This document shows positions 47,559-56,385 of a DNA stretch of 64,000 nucleotides, in pieces. The notes under the pieces are model-generated. The model worked only from the letters and a program-made list of their open reading frames with translations. It searched no databases and had not been told where the DNA came from. Source of the stretch: Streptomyces sp. NBC_00433 (GTDB taxonomy: Bacteria > Actinomycetota > Actinomycetes > Streptomycetales > Streptomycetaceae); assembly GCA_036015235.1 (NCBI GenBank), contig CP107926.1, positions 3,786,001 through 3,850,000 of the forward strand. Direction: 5' to 3'. Position 1 is the stretch's first letter; each line of letters opens with the position of its first letter. The translations under genes and the position numbers were made by a program.

Positions 47559-48701
47559 TCAGCCACGCCCCCCGTACACCCGCGGCACCCGGCCGCCGAT
47601 GCGGGTGACGATCTCGTACGCGATGGTGCCGCACGCCCGCGCCCAGTCCTCCGCGGTCGGCTCGCCCCGGTCGCCGGGCCCGAACAGCAGGACCTCGTCC
47701 CCCGCGGCCGCGGCGTCGCCGCCGAGGTCCACCACGAACTGGTCCATCGCCACCCGTCCCGCCACCGTCCGCCACTTCCCGGCCACCAGCACCGGGCCCG
47801 CACCGGACGCATGCCGCGGCACACCGTCTGCGTACCCCAGCGGGACCAGCGCAAGCGTCGTCGGACCCGGCGTCACATAGTGGTGGCCGTAACTGACCCC
47901 GTGGCCGCCGGGCACCTGCTTGACGCTGGCCAGCCGGGCGGCGAGCGTCATCACCGGGCGCAGCCCGAAGTCCGAGGGCCCGCCGACCTGCGGCACCGGG
48001 GAGATGCCGTACATGGCCACGCCGGGCCGCACCAGGTCGAAGTGCGACTCCGGCAGCGTCAAGGTGCCGGGCGAGTTGGCGATATGCCGCACCTCCGGGT
48101 CGAGCCCGGCGTCGGCGGCCTGCGCGAGCGCGGTACGGAAGACGCCCAACTCGCGCTCGATCGACGGGTGACCGGGCTCGTCGGCGCAGGAGAAGTGCGC
48201 CCACAGGCCGGTGACCCGGATCAGCCCCGCCTTCTCCGCCGCCCTCGCCGCGGCGGTCAGCGCCGGCCACTGCGCGGGCTGCGCGCCGTTGCGGCCGAGT
48301 CCCGCGTCGACCTTGAGCTGTACGCGCGCGGTGCGGCCCGCGGCACGCGCCGCGGCCACCGCCTCCTCCAGCGCCCAGTGCGCGCTGACCGTCACGTCGA
48401 CGTCGGCCTCCACGCAGTCCCGCCAGGGGCCGCCAGGGGTCCACAGCCAGCACAGCACCCGGCCGCCGACACCGGCCGCGCGCAGCGCCAGCGCCTCCTC
48501 GGGCGTGGCCACGCCCAGCCAGGTGGCGCCGCCCTCCAGCGCGGCCCTCGCGCACGGCACCATGCCGTGGCCGTACGCGTCGGCCTTCACGACCGCCATG
48601 AAGGCCGCACCGGGGGCCTTGGCCCGCAGCGCGGCGACGTTCGCCCGCAAGGCGTCCAGGTCGATCTGCGCCCAGCCGCGCCCGCTCGTCATGTCGTTCA
48701 T
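47559..48701 (-). CDS. alr: Alanine racemase
   Basis: PLP enzyme of 380 residues interconverting L- and D-alanine for peptidoglycan. The cofactor lysine is in AVVKADAYGHGM, the N-terminal barrel follows, and the C-terminal domain has the conserved tyrosine region (SYGHHYVTPGPTTLALVPLGYADGVPR) and VAMDQFVVDLGG. First gene of a row (alr, hydrolase, tsaE). It is divergent from the SRPBCC-MarR pair. Confidence 0.96.
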   Translation of the reverse strand: MNDMTSGRGWAQIDLDALRANVAALRAKAPGAAFMAVVKADAYGHGMVPCARAALEGGATWLGVATPEEALALRAAGVGGRVLCWLWTPGGPWRDCVEADVDVTVSAHWALEEAVAAARAAGRTARVQLKVDAGLGRNGAQPAQWPALTAAARAAEKAGLIRVTGLWAHFSCADEPGHPSIERELGVFRTALAQAADAGLDPEVRHIANSPGTLTLPESHFDLVRPGVAMYGISPVPQVGGPSDFGLRPVMTLAARLASVKQVPGGHGVSYGHHYVTPGPTTLALVPLGYADGVPRHASGAGPVLVAGKWRTVAGRVAMDQFVVDLGGDAAAAGDEVLLFGPGDRGEPTAEDWARACGTIAYEIVTRIGGRVPRVYGGRG

Positions 48702-48737
48702 CCAGGTCAGTGTCTCAGGCGTGGGTCATGGTTGCCC

Positions 48738-48766
48738 TTGACGGCTCGATAGTATGCGCGCATACT
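48738..48766 (+). promoter_or_regulatory. Promoter with embedded MarR-type palindrome
   Basis: TTGACG (48738-48743) and CATACT (48761-48766) are 17 bases apart. A perfect 16-bp palindrome, AGTATGCGCGCATACT (48751-48766), covers the spacer and -10 box. Transcription would start within a base or so of the ATG at 48773, implying a leaderless mRNA. The operator is most likely read by the MarR protein of the same operon. Confidence 0.8.
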
Positions 48767-48772
48767 AAAAGC

Positions 48773-49195
48773 ATGATGACTCTGGGAACGGCACGCATCA
48801 CCTCGTCCGCGACCCCCGGCGCCTTCTTCGACCGCTGGGCGGACATGGCGACCTGGCCCGAGTGGAATGCCGACACCGAATGGGTCCGGCTCGACGGCCC
48901 CTTCACGCCCGGCGCCACGGGTGTCCTCAAGCCCAAGGGGGCGCCGAAGGTGCCCTTCGTGGTGGCCGCGCTCGTCCCCGGCCGGGAGTTCACCGACGTC
49001 TCCAAGCTCGTCGGGGCCCGGCTGACCTTCCGCCACCTCGTCTCCGCCACGGCCGAGGGGTCCACCCGGGTGGACGTCACCGCGACCCTCCGCGGCCCCC
49101 TCGCCCGCGTCTGGAACCTCGCCCTCGGCAAGGGCATCGCCGCCACCCTCCAGGCCGACCTGGACCGCCTCGGCGTGGCGGCGGAAGCCGCATGA
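48773..49195 (+). CDS. SRPBCC-family protein
   Basis: A 140-residue START/SRPBCC helix-grip protein ([28 protein letters not shown] and the C-terminal helix [17 protein letters not shown]), a fold that binds hydrophobic ligands. No catalytic residues are evident. There is no ribosome binding site because the promoter ends just before the ATG. Its stop overlaps the ATG of the MarR gene (ATGA). Confidence 0.85.
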   Translation: MMTLGTARITSSATPGAFFDRWADMATWPEWNADTEWVRLDGPFTPGATGVLKPKGAPKVPFVVAALVPGREFTDVSKLVGARLTFRHLVSATAEGSTRVDVTATLRGPLARVWNLALGKGIAATLQADLDRLGVAAEAA

Positions 49196-49632
49196 GCCTC
49201 GCGACGTCCTTCGGCTCCGCCGAGGAGAGCCCGGGGCTGCTGCTCTGGCAGGTCACCAACCGCTGGCAGGCCGCCCAGCGCGCGGCCCTGCGGCCCCACG
49301 GCCTCACCCACGTCCAGTTCGTCCTCCTCGCCTCCCTCACGTACCTCCAGGACTCCGACTCCCCCGTCACCCAGCGGCGGCTCGCCGATCACGCGGCGAC
49401 CGATCCGATGATGACGTCGCAAGTCCTCCGCACCCTGGAATCCCGCGGTCTCCTCACCCGCCACGCCCACCCCGGCGATGCGAGGGCGCGAGCGCTGGCT
49501 GTGACGACCGAGGGTCGCGACGTCGCGAACCGCGCGGTGAGCTCGGTGGAGGCCTGCGACGCCTCCTTCTTCTCCCCTCTGGGCCCCGAGACGGCCCCCT
49601 TCGCAGCGGCCCTCCGCACCCTCCGCCAGTAG
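49192..49632 (+). CDS. MarR-family transcriptional regulator
   Basis: A 146-residue winged-helix repressor: [51 protein letters not shown] is the DNA-binding helix pair and wing. It is translationally coupled to the SRPBCC gene, and a palindrome in their shared promoter suggests autorepression relieved by a ligand. The stop codon TAG (49630-49632) is the first three bases of a terminal inverted repeat. Confidence 0.9.
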   Translation: MSLATSFGSAEESPGLLLWQVTNRWQAAQRAALRPHGLTHVQFVLLASLTYLQDSDSPVTQRRLADHAATDPMMTSQVLRTLESRGLLTRHAHPGDARARALAVTTEGRDVANRAVSSVEACDASFFSPLGPETAPFAAALRTLRQ

Positions 49633-50264
49633 CCTGCGGCCCGCACAGTTACGCCCCCGGATGCCACCCCCTGCGGGGTGCCGTTACGGACTCCCCGGTG
49701 CCGCTGCGTGGTGGTTGCGCGCGCAGTTCTCCCCCAGAGCTTCGCCTGGGGGTACCCCCACGCGCCCCTGGGGTGGCAGCCCCGTCCTGTTGCGTTCACA
49801 GTTGCGGTCCGCTCTGGCTGGTCGCGCAGTTCCCCGCGCCCCTTTGGGCCTGCGTCCTCCGCCGCCCAGCCTTCGCCCCTGCCAGGGGCTGGGCTCTGCG
49901 CGGGAGGATGACCGTTTTTCAGGGGCGCGTGGGGGTACCCCCAGACGAAGCTCTGGGGGGGTACCCCCACGGAGCGACAAGCCACGACGGACCGTCGTGT
50001 GGCAACGGACGGCCACCATCCCAGGGGCGCGTGGGGGTACCCCCAGGCGAAGCTCTGGGGGAGAACTGCGCGCCCCGCCGACAAGGCGGGAAAGAAAGCA
50101 ACGCCACCGCAAGGGGCACCCACCCAGGGGCTCGTGGGGGTACCCCCAGGCGAAGCGCTGGGGGAGAACTGCGAGACCGGCCACCCACGCAGCGGCACCG
50201 TGGAGTCCGTAACGGCACCCCGCAGGGAGTGGCACCCGGGGGCGTAACGGCGGGCCGCAGGCTA
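49630..50264. repeat. Mosaic repeats, region 6: 635-bp array with ~80-bp terminal inverted repeats
   Basis: The whole gap between the convergent marR-type and nnr genes is repeat. The left arm 49630-49711 and right arm 50185-50264 match as inverted repeats over about 80 bases with few differences; both begin TAGCCTGCGGCCCGC read outward to inward and supply the stop codons of both genes. Inside are several copies of the GTTCTCCCCCAGAGCTTCGC / GGGGTACCCCC hairpin module (49738, 49930, 50035, 50135) and the AAAGAAAGCAACGCCACCGC module (50091-50110). No gene is seen. Confidence 0.9.
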
Positions 50265-51701
50265 GGTCTTGGCGTTGCGCCACGCCGTGGGGAGGGAGTC
50301 TGCCACGTCGAGGGCGGTGAGGGGGGTGGGGGTGAGGCGGGCCGCCAGGCCGTGGAGGTAGGCGGCGAGGGAGGCAGCCGCGGGGGCCGGGAGAGACGTG
50401 GCCAGGAGGGCCCCGGCGAGGCCGGAGAGGACGTCACCGCTGCCGGCCGTGGCGAGCCACGGCGTCCCGGTGGGGTTGACCCGGACCGGGTCGGAGGAGG
50501 TGGCCGAGGCCACCAGCGTGGTGGACCCCTTGAGAAGAACCGTCGCACGGAAGGCGTCGGCAAGGTCGCGTACCGAGGAGAGGCGCGCGGCCTCGACGTC
50601 CTCGCGCGGCCGCCCGAGGAGCGCGGCGGCCTCACCCGCGTGCGGCGTGAGCACGGTCGGCGCGGTCCGGGCAAGGACCGCGTCCCGGGACATCAGCCGG
50701 AGCCCGTCCGCGTCGATGAGCACCGGCACATCCGTGGCGAGGACTTCCGCGACCGCGGCCCTGGCGGCGGCCGAGTCGCCGAGCCCGGGTCCGACGACCC
50801 ACGCCTGGACGCGGCCCGCGTCGTGCGGGGATCCGGTGGAGACCAGCGTCTCGGGGTGCCGGGCGAGGACGGCGGCCGCGCCACCGCCGACGTAGCGGAC
50901 GGCTCCCGCGCCGCCGCGGATGGCGCCGGAGACGGCGAGGACCGCGGCGCCGGGGTAGCGGTCGGACCCGGCGACGACCCCGACCACGCCTCGCCGGTAT
51001 TTGTCGCTCTCGCCGCCCGGCCGCGGCAGCAGCGCGGCGACGTCGGCGTGCTGGAGGGCCTCGACCGCGGGAGCGCCCAGGTGGGGGCCGAGGCCGATGT
51101 CGATGAGCCGCAGGGCGCCGGCGAGTTCGGCGGCGGGGTCGATGAGCAGGCCGGGCTTGTACGTGCCGAAGGTGACGGTGACGTCGGCGCGGACGGCTTC
51201 GCCGGTGACCTCTCCGGTGTCGGCGTCGACGCCGCTGGGCAGGTCGACGGCGACGACGGCGGCCCGGGTGTCGTACGCGGCCCGCATGAGGTCGGCGGCC
51301 TGCGGGCGGAGTCCGCCCTTGCCGCCGATGCCGACGATCCCGTCGTAGACGAGGTGCGCGCGGGTGACGGCCGCGAGGCCGTCGCGGTCGTCCACGACCC
51401 GGCCGCCGGCGGCCCGCAGCGCCGCGAGGCCGCCGGTGTGCGCCCGCTCGGGCGCCAGCAGGACGGCGGTGACCCCGGCGCCGCGGCGGGCGAGGCGCGC
51501 GCCCGCGTAGAGGGCGTCACCGCCGTTCGCGCCGCTTCCCGCGACCACGACGACCCGGGCGCCGTAGACGCGCCCCAGGACGTCGGCGCCGACGGCCGCG
51601 AGCCCGGTGGCGGCCCGCTGCATGAGCGTGCCTTCCGGCAGCCGCGCCATGAGCGCGGCCTCCGCGTCCCGTACGGCCTGGACCGTGTGCGCGTACCTCA
51701 T
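50262..51701 (-). CDS. nnr: Bifunctional NAD(P)HX epimerase / ADP-dependent dehydratase
   Basis: Repairs hydrated NADH and NADPH. The 479 residues combine an N-terminal YjeF_N epimerase domain ([24 protein letters not shown], then [15 protein letters not shown] and [13 protein letters not shown]) and a C-terminal ribokinase-like dehydratase ([39 protein letters not shown]). ATG 51701 has GGGAGGG six bases upstream. It follows acpS in the same orientation, the common actinomycete order. Its stop codon lies in a repeat arm. Confidence 0.94.
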   Translation of the reverse strand: MRYAHTVQAVRDAEAALMARLPEGTLMQRAATGLAAVGADVLGRVYGARVVVVAGSGANGGDALYAGARLARRGAGVTAVLLAPERAHTGGLAALRAAGGRVVDDRDGLAAVTRAHLVYDGIVGIGGKGGLRPQAADLMRAAYDTRAAVVAVDLPSGVDADTGEVTGEAVRADVTVTFGTYKPGLLIDPAAELAGALRLIDIGLGPHLGAPAVEALQHADVAALLPRPGGESDKYRRGVVGVVAGSDRYPGAAVLAVSGAIRGGAGAVRYVGGGAAAVLARHPETLVSTGSPHDAGRVQAWVVGPGLGDSAAARAAVAEVLATDVPVLIDADGLRLMSRDAVLARTAPTVLTPHAGEAAALLGRPREDVEAARLSSVRDLADAFRATVLLKGSTTLVASATSSDPVRVNPTGTPWLATAGSGDVLSGLAGALLATSLPAPAAASLAAYLHGLAARLTPTPLTALDVADSLPTAWRNAKT

Positions 51702-51742
51702 CGCGTGCCCTCCCGTCGCCTTGCCCCCGACGATACGTACCG

Positions 51743-51855
51743 CCCGCCACCGCGGCACCCCGGCCCCTGGCGCGGCCCACCGCGGAGGCGGCACCCGCGT
51801 CGTGGTCGAGGAACTGGTGCCGGCCGCCTACGCCCAGCTCGGCGACCCTTGCAGA
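51743..51855 (-). pseudogene. Decayed duplicate of the acpS 3' end
   Basis: On the minus strand this gap encodes [26 protein letters not shown] in one open frame, closely matching the AcpS C-terminus [26 protein letters not shown]. The 25-bp block starting CCCGCCACCGCGGCACCCC occurs at both 51743-51767 and 51856-51880, marking the edges of the duplicated unit. The copy lacks about 35 bases near its 3' end, including the original stop region. It has no start codon of its own and is not expected to function. Confidence 0.8.
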
Positions 51856-51907
51856 CCCGCCACCGCGGCACCCCGGCCCCGGGTTTCGGCCACGGCCGGC
51901 GGACGGC

Positions 51908-52276
51908 TCAGCCCTCGGCGATGACCACGGCGGAGGCGACACCCGCGTCGTGGCTGAGGGACAGGTGCCAGCTGCGTACGCCGAGTTCGGCGGCGCGGGC
52001 GGCGACCGTGCCGGTGACGGTCAGCCGGGGGCGCCCGGACGGCTCCGTGCTGACCTCGGCGTCGAGCCAGCTGAGCCCGGCGGGGGCGCCCAGGGACTTG
52101 GCGAGCGCCTCCTTGGCGGCGAAGCGCGCGGCGAGTGAGGCGATACCGCGCGGGGCGCCGCTGGGGAGCCGCAGTTCGCCGGGGGTGAAGAGGCGTTCCG
52201 CCATTCCCGGGGTGCGCTCCATCGCGGCGGCGAACCGTTCGATCTCGGCGACGTCGATCCCGACCCCGACGATCAT
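51908..52276 (-). CDS. acpS: Holo-[acyl-carrier-protein] synthase
   Basis: Transfers 4'-phosphopantetheine from CoA to acyl carrier protein. 122 residues with the metal-binding [13 protein letters not shown] and the signature [13 protein letters not shown], ending [17 protein letters not shown]. Start ATG 52276. The neighbouring divergent coaA makes the CoA precursor, so both ends of CoA use lie together. A tandem remnant of its 3' end lies directly downstream. Confidence 0.95.
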   Translation of the reverse strand: MIVGVGIDVAEIERFAAAMERTPGMAERLFTPGELRLPSGAPRGIASLAARFAAKEALAKSLGAPAGLSWLDAEVSTEPSGRPRLTVTGTVAARAAELGVRSWHLSLSHDAGVASAVVIAEG

Positions 52277-52376
52277 CCGGCGTCCCCTCGGGGGCGCGTG
52301 GCGTTGCCGTACATGGGGCCAGCTTAAGGGGCCGGCGCCGCGCGGCCGCGGCGCGCGCCCTGCGAGGATGCTCACC

Positions 52377-53342
52377 GTGACGACCACCCCCACCGCGCCC
52401 GCCAGCCCCTTCGTCGACCTGACCAGGGGGCAGTGGAGCGCCCTGCGGGAGCGGACGCCCTTGCCGCTGACCGCGGCGGAGGTGGAGCGCCTGCGCGGGC
52501 TCGGGGACGTCATCGACCTCGACGAGGTGGTGGACGTCTACCTGCCTCTGTCCCGCCTGCTGAATCTGTACGTGGCCGCGCACAGCGGGCTGCGCGGGGC
52601 GCTGAACACCTTCCTGGCGGGCGCGGCGGGCGGCCCGCAGCCGGGGACGCCGTTCGTGATAGGCGTCGCCGGGAGCGTGGCGGTGGGGAAGTCGACGACC
52701 GCCCGGCTGCTGCAGGCGCTGCTGGCGCGGTGGCCGGAGCACCCGCGGGTGGAGCTGGTCACCACCGACGGCTTCCTGCTGCCCAACGCGGAATTGCAGC
52801 GGCGCGGCCTGATGTCGCGCAAGGGCTTCCCCGAGTCCTACGACCGGCGCGCGCTGACCCGTTTCGTCGCGGACGTGAAGTCCGGCAAGGCCGAGGTGAC
52901 CGCGCCGGTCTATTCGCACCTGATCTACGACATCGTGCCCGGTGAGCTGCTGACCGTCCGCCGTCCCGACATCCTCATCGTGGAGGGCCTGAACGTGCTG
53001 CAGCCCGCGCTGCCGGGGCAGGACGGCCGTACGAGGATCGGGCTGGCGGACTACTTCGACTTCAGCGTCTACGTCGACGCCCGCACCGAGGACATCGAGC
53101 AGTGGTATCTCGGGCGGTTCAGGAAGCTGCGGGAGACCGCCTTCCAGAATCCCGACTCGTACTTCACGAAATGCACCCGGGTGGCCGAGGACGAGGCGAT
53201 GGACTACGCCCGCATGATCTGGCGGACCGTCAACCGGCCGAACCTCCAGGAGAACGTCCTGCCGACCCGCAGCCGGGCCACGCTGGTCCTGCGCAAGAGC
53301 CAGGACCACAAGGTGCAGCGCCTTTCGCTGCGCAAACTGTGA
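52377..53342 (+). CDS. coaA: Pantothenate kinase, type I
   Basis: First enzyme of CoA synthesis, phosphorylating pantothenate. 321 residues with the P-loop [17 protein letters not shown], the pantothenate region [14 protein letters not shown] and GFPESYD, and the typical end [18 protein letters not shown]. The start GTG 52377 has GAGGA eight bases upstream; the in-frame ATG 52368 lies on that same GAGG and is less likely. Divergent from acpS with about 100 bases between them. Confidence 0.95.
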   Translation: MTTTPTAPASPFVDLTRGQWSALRERTPLPLTAAEVERLRGLGDVIDLDEVVDVYLPLSRLLNLYVAAHSGLRGALNTFLAGAAGGPQPGTPFVIGVAGSVAVGKSTTARLLQALLARWPEHPRVELVTTDGFLLPNAELQRRGLMSRKGFPESYDRRALTRFVADVKSGKAEVTAPVYSHLIYDIVPGELLTVRRPDILIVEGLNVLQPALPGQDGRTRIGLADYFDFSVYVDARTEDIEQWYLGRFRKLRETAFQNPDSYFTKCTRVAEDEAMDYARMIWRTVNRPNLQENVLPTRSRATLVLRKSQDHKVQRLSLRKL

Positions 53343-53431
53343 CGCCGCGTGCGCCGGCACCCTGACGCTGCCCGCCCGAGAACGGCCGCGGGCGCCGCGG
53401 GGTGCCGGCGGCGCAGGACGTGGCGGGCGCG

Positions 53432-54790
53432 TCAGCCCAGTGTCGACTTGACGACGTCCGCGAGGCGGCCCGCCACCGACCTGGCGTGGTCGATGTCGGC
53501 GGCCTCCACCATGACGCGGACCAGCGGCTCGGTGCCTGAGGGGCGCAGCAGCACCCGCCCGGTCGCGCCCAGCTCCGCCTCGGCCTCGGCGACGGCCATG
53601 ACCAGCTCGGGAGCGGTCCCGGCGCGGCTCTTGTCGACGTCCGGCACATTGACCAGCACCTGCGGCAGCCGCCGCATGACACCGGCCAGGTCGGCAAGGG
53701 TGCGGCCGGTCGCGGTGACGCGGGCGGCGAGCAGCAGCCCGGTCAGGGTGCCGTCGCCGGTGGTGGCGTGGTCGAGCACGATGACGTGGCCGGACTGCTC
53801 GCCGCCGAGCGCGTAGCCGTGCTCCTTCATCGACTCCAGGACGTAGCGGTCGCCGACCGCGGTCTGCACGAGGGTGATGCCCTCGCGCTCCATGGCCAGC
53901 TTGAAGCCCAGGTTGGACATCACGGTGCCGACGACGGTGTTGCCGCGCAGCTCGCCGCGCTCGCGCAGCGACAGCGCGAGGATCGCCAGGATCTGGTCGC
54001 CGTCGACCTCCTCGCCCGCCCCGTCCACGGCCAGGCAGCGGTCGGCGTCGCCGTCGTGCGCGATGCCGAAGTCGGCACCGTGCTCTATGACGGCGCTCTT
54101 GAGCAGCTCCAGGTGGGTGGAGCCGCAGCCGTCGTTGATGTTGAGGCCGTCGGGGCGGGCGCCGATGGTGATGACTTCCGCGCCGGCCCGCGAGAAGGCC
54201 TCGGGCGACACGCGGGACGCGGCGCCGTGCGCCTCGTCCAGGACGATCTTGAGGCCGTCGAGCCGGTTGGGCAGCACGCCGATGAGGTGGGCGACGTACT
54301 GGTCGAAGCCCTCGTCGTAGTCCTTGACCCGGCCGACGCCCGCGCCGGTGGGGCGGAGCCAGGGGGCGCCGGTGCGGTGCTCCTCGTAGATCTTCTCGAT
54401 CCGGTCCTCAAGGTCGTCGTCCAGCTTGTGGCCGCCGCGGGCGAGGAACTTGACGCCGTTGTCCGGCATCGCGTTGTGGCTCGCGGACAGCATCACGCCG
54501 AGGTCGGCGCCCAGCGCGCCGGTGAGATACGCCACCGCCGGGGTGGGCAGCACACCGACCCGCAGGACGTCCACGCCCGCGCTCGCCAGGCCCGCCACGA
54601 CAGCGGCCTCCAGGAATTCGCCCGAGGCGCGCGGATCGCGCCCGACCACCGCGACCGGGCGGTGCCCCGCGAAGGTGCCCGCCTCGGCGAGTACGTGTGC
54701 CGCCGCGACCGACAGGCCGAGCGCAAGCTCGGCGGTGAGGTCCGCGTTGGCGATGCCACGCACCCCGTCGGTACCGAAGAGTCGTCCCAC
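53432..54790 (-). CDS. glmM: Phosphoglucosamine mutase
   Basis: Converts glucosamine 6-phosphate to glucosamine 1-phosphate for UDP-GlcNAc and peptidoglycan. 452 residues with the N-terminal [14 protein letters not shown], the phosphoserine loop [13 protein letters not shown], the metal loop DGDADRCL and the phosphate-binding [15 protein letters not shown] 54790 has GGAGGA six bases upstream. It lies downstream of rpsI after a strong hairpin terminator, so it likely has its own promoter. Confidence 0.96.
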   Translation of the reverse strand: MGRLFGTDGVRGIANADLTAELALGLSVAAAHVLAEAGTFAGHRPVAVVGRDPRASGEFLEAAVVAGLASAGVDVLRVGVLPTPAVAYLTGALGADLGVMLSASHNAMPDNGVKFLARGGHKLDDDLEDRIEKIYEEHRTGAPWLRPTGAGVGRVKDYDEGFDQYVAHLIGVLPNRLDGLKIVLDEAHGAASRVSPEAFSRAGAEVITIGARPDGLNINDGCGSTHLELLKSAVIEHGADFGIAHDGDADRCLAVDGAGEEVDGDQILAILALSLRERGELRGNTVVGTVMSNLGFKLAMEREGITLVQTAVGDRYVLESMKEHGYALGGEQSGHVIVLDHATTGDGTLTGLLLAARVTATGRTLADLAGVMRRLPQVLVNVPDVDKSRAGTAPELVMAVAEAEAELGATGRVLLRPSGTEPLVRVMVEAADIDHARSVAGRLADVVKSTLG

Positions 54791-54996
54791 TGTGTGTCCT
54801 CCGATGCGATACGGCGGCTCTGCCGTGTCGGCCGTGCCCGGCCGTACTCCAGGTGCGCAGGTGCCGGCCGCCGGCGCCGGCGCCGAGTGCGCGAGCCGGG
54901 GGCGGGGCGCACCTGCTTGGTGCTTGACGTTTGGCGCCCTGTTATTGGTTGTACCAGTCGTATCACCACAGATATACGACCACGGCGCCACATGCG

Positions 54997-55032
54997 AACG
55001 CCCCGGAGGCAATGGTGTGCCTCCGGGGCGTT
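54997..55032 (-). terminator. Terminator of the rplM-rpsI operon
   Basis: A perfect 14-bp stem: AACGCCCCGGAGGC at 54997-55010 and its complement at 55019-55032, with an 8-base loop. It lies about 55 bases after the rpsI stop. On the minus strand the stem ends in TT only. Confidence 0.85.
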
Positions 55033-55085
55033 GTGCAGCGGCACCGGCAGCGGCGACGGCGTGCCGTCGCGTGTGCCGGTGGCGA

Positions 55086-55601
55086 CTAGCGCTTGCTGAA
55101 CTGCGGCGCCTTGCGGGCCTTCTTCAGACCGGCCTTCTTCCGCTCGACCGCGCGGTCGTCACGGGTCAGGAAGCCGGCCTTCTTGAGCGGGCCGCGGTTG
55201 TTGTCGACGTCGGCCTCGTTCAGCGCACGGGCGACACCGAGGCGCAGCGCACCGGCCTGGCCCGAGATGCCGCCGCCGCTGATGCGGGCGATGACGTCGT
55301 AGCGGTTGTCGAGTTCGAGCACCTTGAAGGGCTCGTTGACTTCCTGCTGGTGCACCTTGTTGGGGAAGTAGCCCTCAAGGGTGCGGCCGTTGATCTTCCA
55401 CTTGCCGCTGCCCGGGACGATACGGACACGCGCGATGGACTGCTTGCGGCGGCCGGTGCCGGCGGCCGGCTGCGGGTCGCCGAAGCGCGACGCGAGCGAC
55501 TCGGAGGTGTACTCCCCCTCGACGGCGTCGGACTCGAAGGTGGTGATCTCCTCGAAGGACTCGTCGCCCTCGATGACGGTCTCGGCAGTGGTCTCAGCCA
55601 C
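55086..55601 (-). CDS. rpsI: 30S ribosomal protein S9
   Basis: Small-subunit protein S9, 171 residues. The core ([24 protein letters not shown] and the basic tail [17 protein letters not shown], whose end reaches the P-site tRNA) is preceded by an acidic extension of about 45 residues ([18 protein letters not shown]), common in actinomycetes. It follows rplM by 42 bases in the same operon. Confidence 0.97.
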   Translation of the reverse strand: MAETTAETVIEGDESFEEITTFESDAVEGEYTSESLASRFGDPQPAAGTGRRKQSIARVRIVPGSGKWKINGRTLEGYFPNKVHQQEVNEPFKVLELDNRYDVIARISGGGISGQAGALRLGVARALNEADVDNNRGPLKKAGFLTRDDRAVERKKAGLKKARKAPQFSKR

Positions 55602-55643
55602 GATTCTCCTCAGGATTCTTTCTGTGGTAGCTGGTGGCCGGAA

Positions 55644-56087
55644 CTACTGCGCGACCTGGGTGATCTCGAACGGCACCGGCTGCTGTGCAGCGTGCGGGTG
55701 CTGGTCGCCCGAGTAGACCTTCAGCTTGGAGAGCATCTGACGGCCCAGGGTGTTCTTGGGGAGCATGCCCTTGACGGCCTTCTCGACGGCCTTCTCGGGG
55801 TTCTTGTCCATCAGCTCGTCGTAGCGCACGGAACGCAGACCGCCCGGGTAACCCGAGTGGCGGTAGGCCATCTTCTGGGTCCGCTTGTTACCCGAGAGGT
55901 GGATCTTGTCGGCGTTGATGATGACGACGAAGTCACCCGTGTCGACGTGGGGCGCGTAGATGGGCTTGTGCTTGCCCCGCAGAAGGGTGGCGGCCTGAGT
56001 GGCCAGACGGCCCAGGACAACGTCCTGCGCGTCGATGACGTGCCACTGGCGCTGGATATCGCCGGGCTTGGGGCTGAACGTACGCAC
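55644..56087 (-). CDS. rplM: 50S ribosomal protein L13
   Basis: Large-subunit protein L13 of 147 residues, with [28 protein letters not shown] and the [27 protein letters not shown] segment. GTG start. First gene of the rplM-rpsI operon, with a leader of about 200 bases after a strong promoter. Confidence 0.97.
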   Translation of the reverse strand: MRTFSPKPGDIQRQWHVIDAQDVVLGRLATQAATLLRGKHKPIYAPHVDTGDFVVIINADKIHLSGNKRTQKMAYRHSGYPGGLRSVRYDELMDKNPEKAVEKAVKGMLPKNTLGRQMLSKLKVYSGDQHPHAAQQPVPFEITQVAQ

Positions 56088-56302
56088 GGTCGTAGCCTTC
56101 GCTTCTTCTCAGTAGTGGTTTCCCCTGACCCGCCGCGAGGGCGGTGGGGAAGGGTCCTGACAAGGCCACCCGGACGATCACGACAGCCGTGGCCGCATAC
56201 GGGGACGCAACCCGTCTGCCTGCCGCTGGTCATCGGCCCGGTGAACCGGCGTAAGGGCCCCTCACGTGAGATAGAGCAAGCCAATACGCATAACGAACTC
56301 GT

Positions 56303-56332
56303 AGAATACCGGGGCGGGGCCGTACGGGTCAA
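56303..56332 (-). promoter_or_regulatory. rplM-rpsI promoter
   Basis: On the minus strand TTGACC (56327-56332) and TATTCT (56303-56308) are 18 bases apart, in an AT-rich pocket. The predicted transcription start near 56296 leaves a leader of about 209 bases before rplM, longer than needed for initiation. Confidence 0.75.
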
Positions 56333-56385
56333 AACGGGGGTCCCCCACGCCCCGCGGGAACGGTCCTGGGCCGTTACCCTGCCCG

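Noticed and set aside
49600-50264. CRISPR array, because of the many repeated blocks
   Set aside because: Blocks vary in length, order and orientation, spacers are not uniform, and no cas genes are present.
51517-51942. Minus-strand frame overlapping nnr and the acpS remnant as an independent gene
   Set aside because: Its only recognisable part is the drifted copy of the AcpS C-terminus; the rest is nnr out of frame.
49698-52376. Very long plus-strand frame running into coaA
   Set aside because: The upstream portion is repeat DNA and the antisense of nnr and acpS. Only the part from GTG 52377 matches pantothenate kinase.
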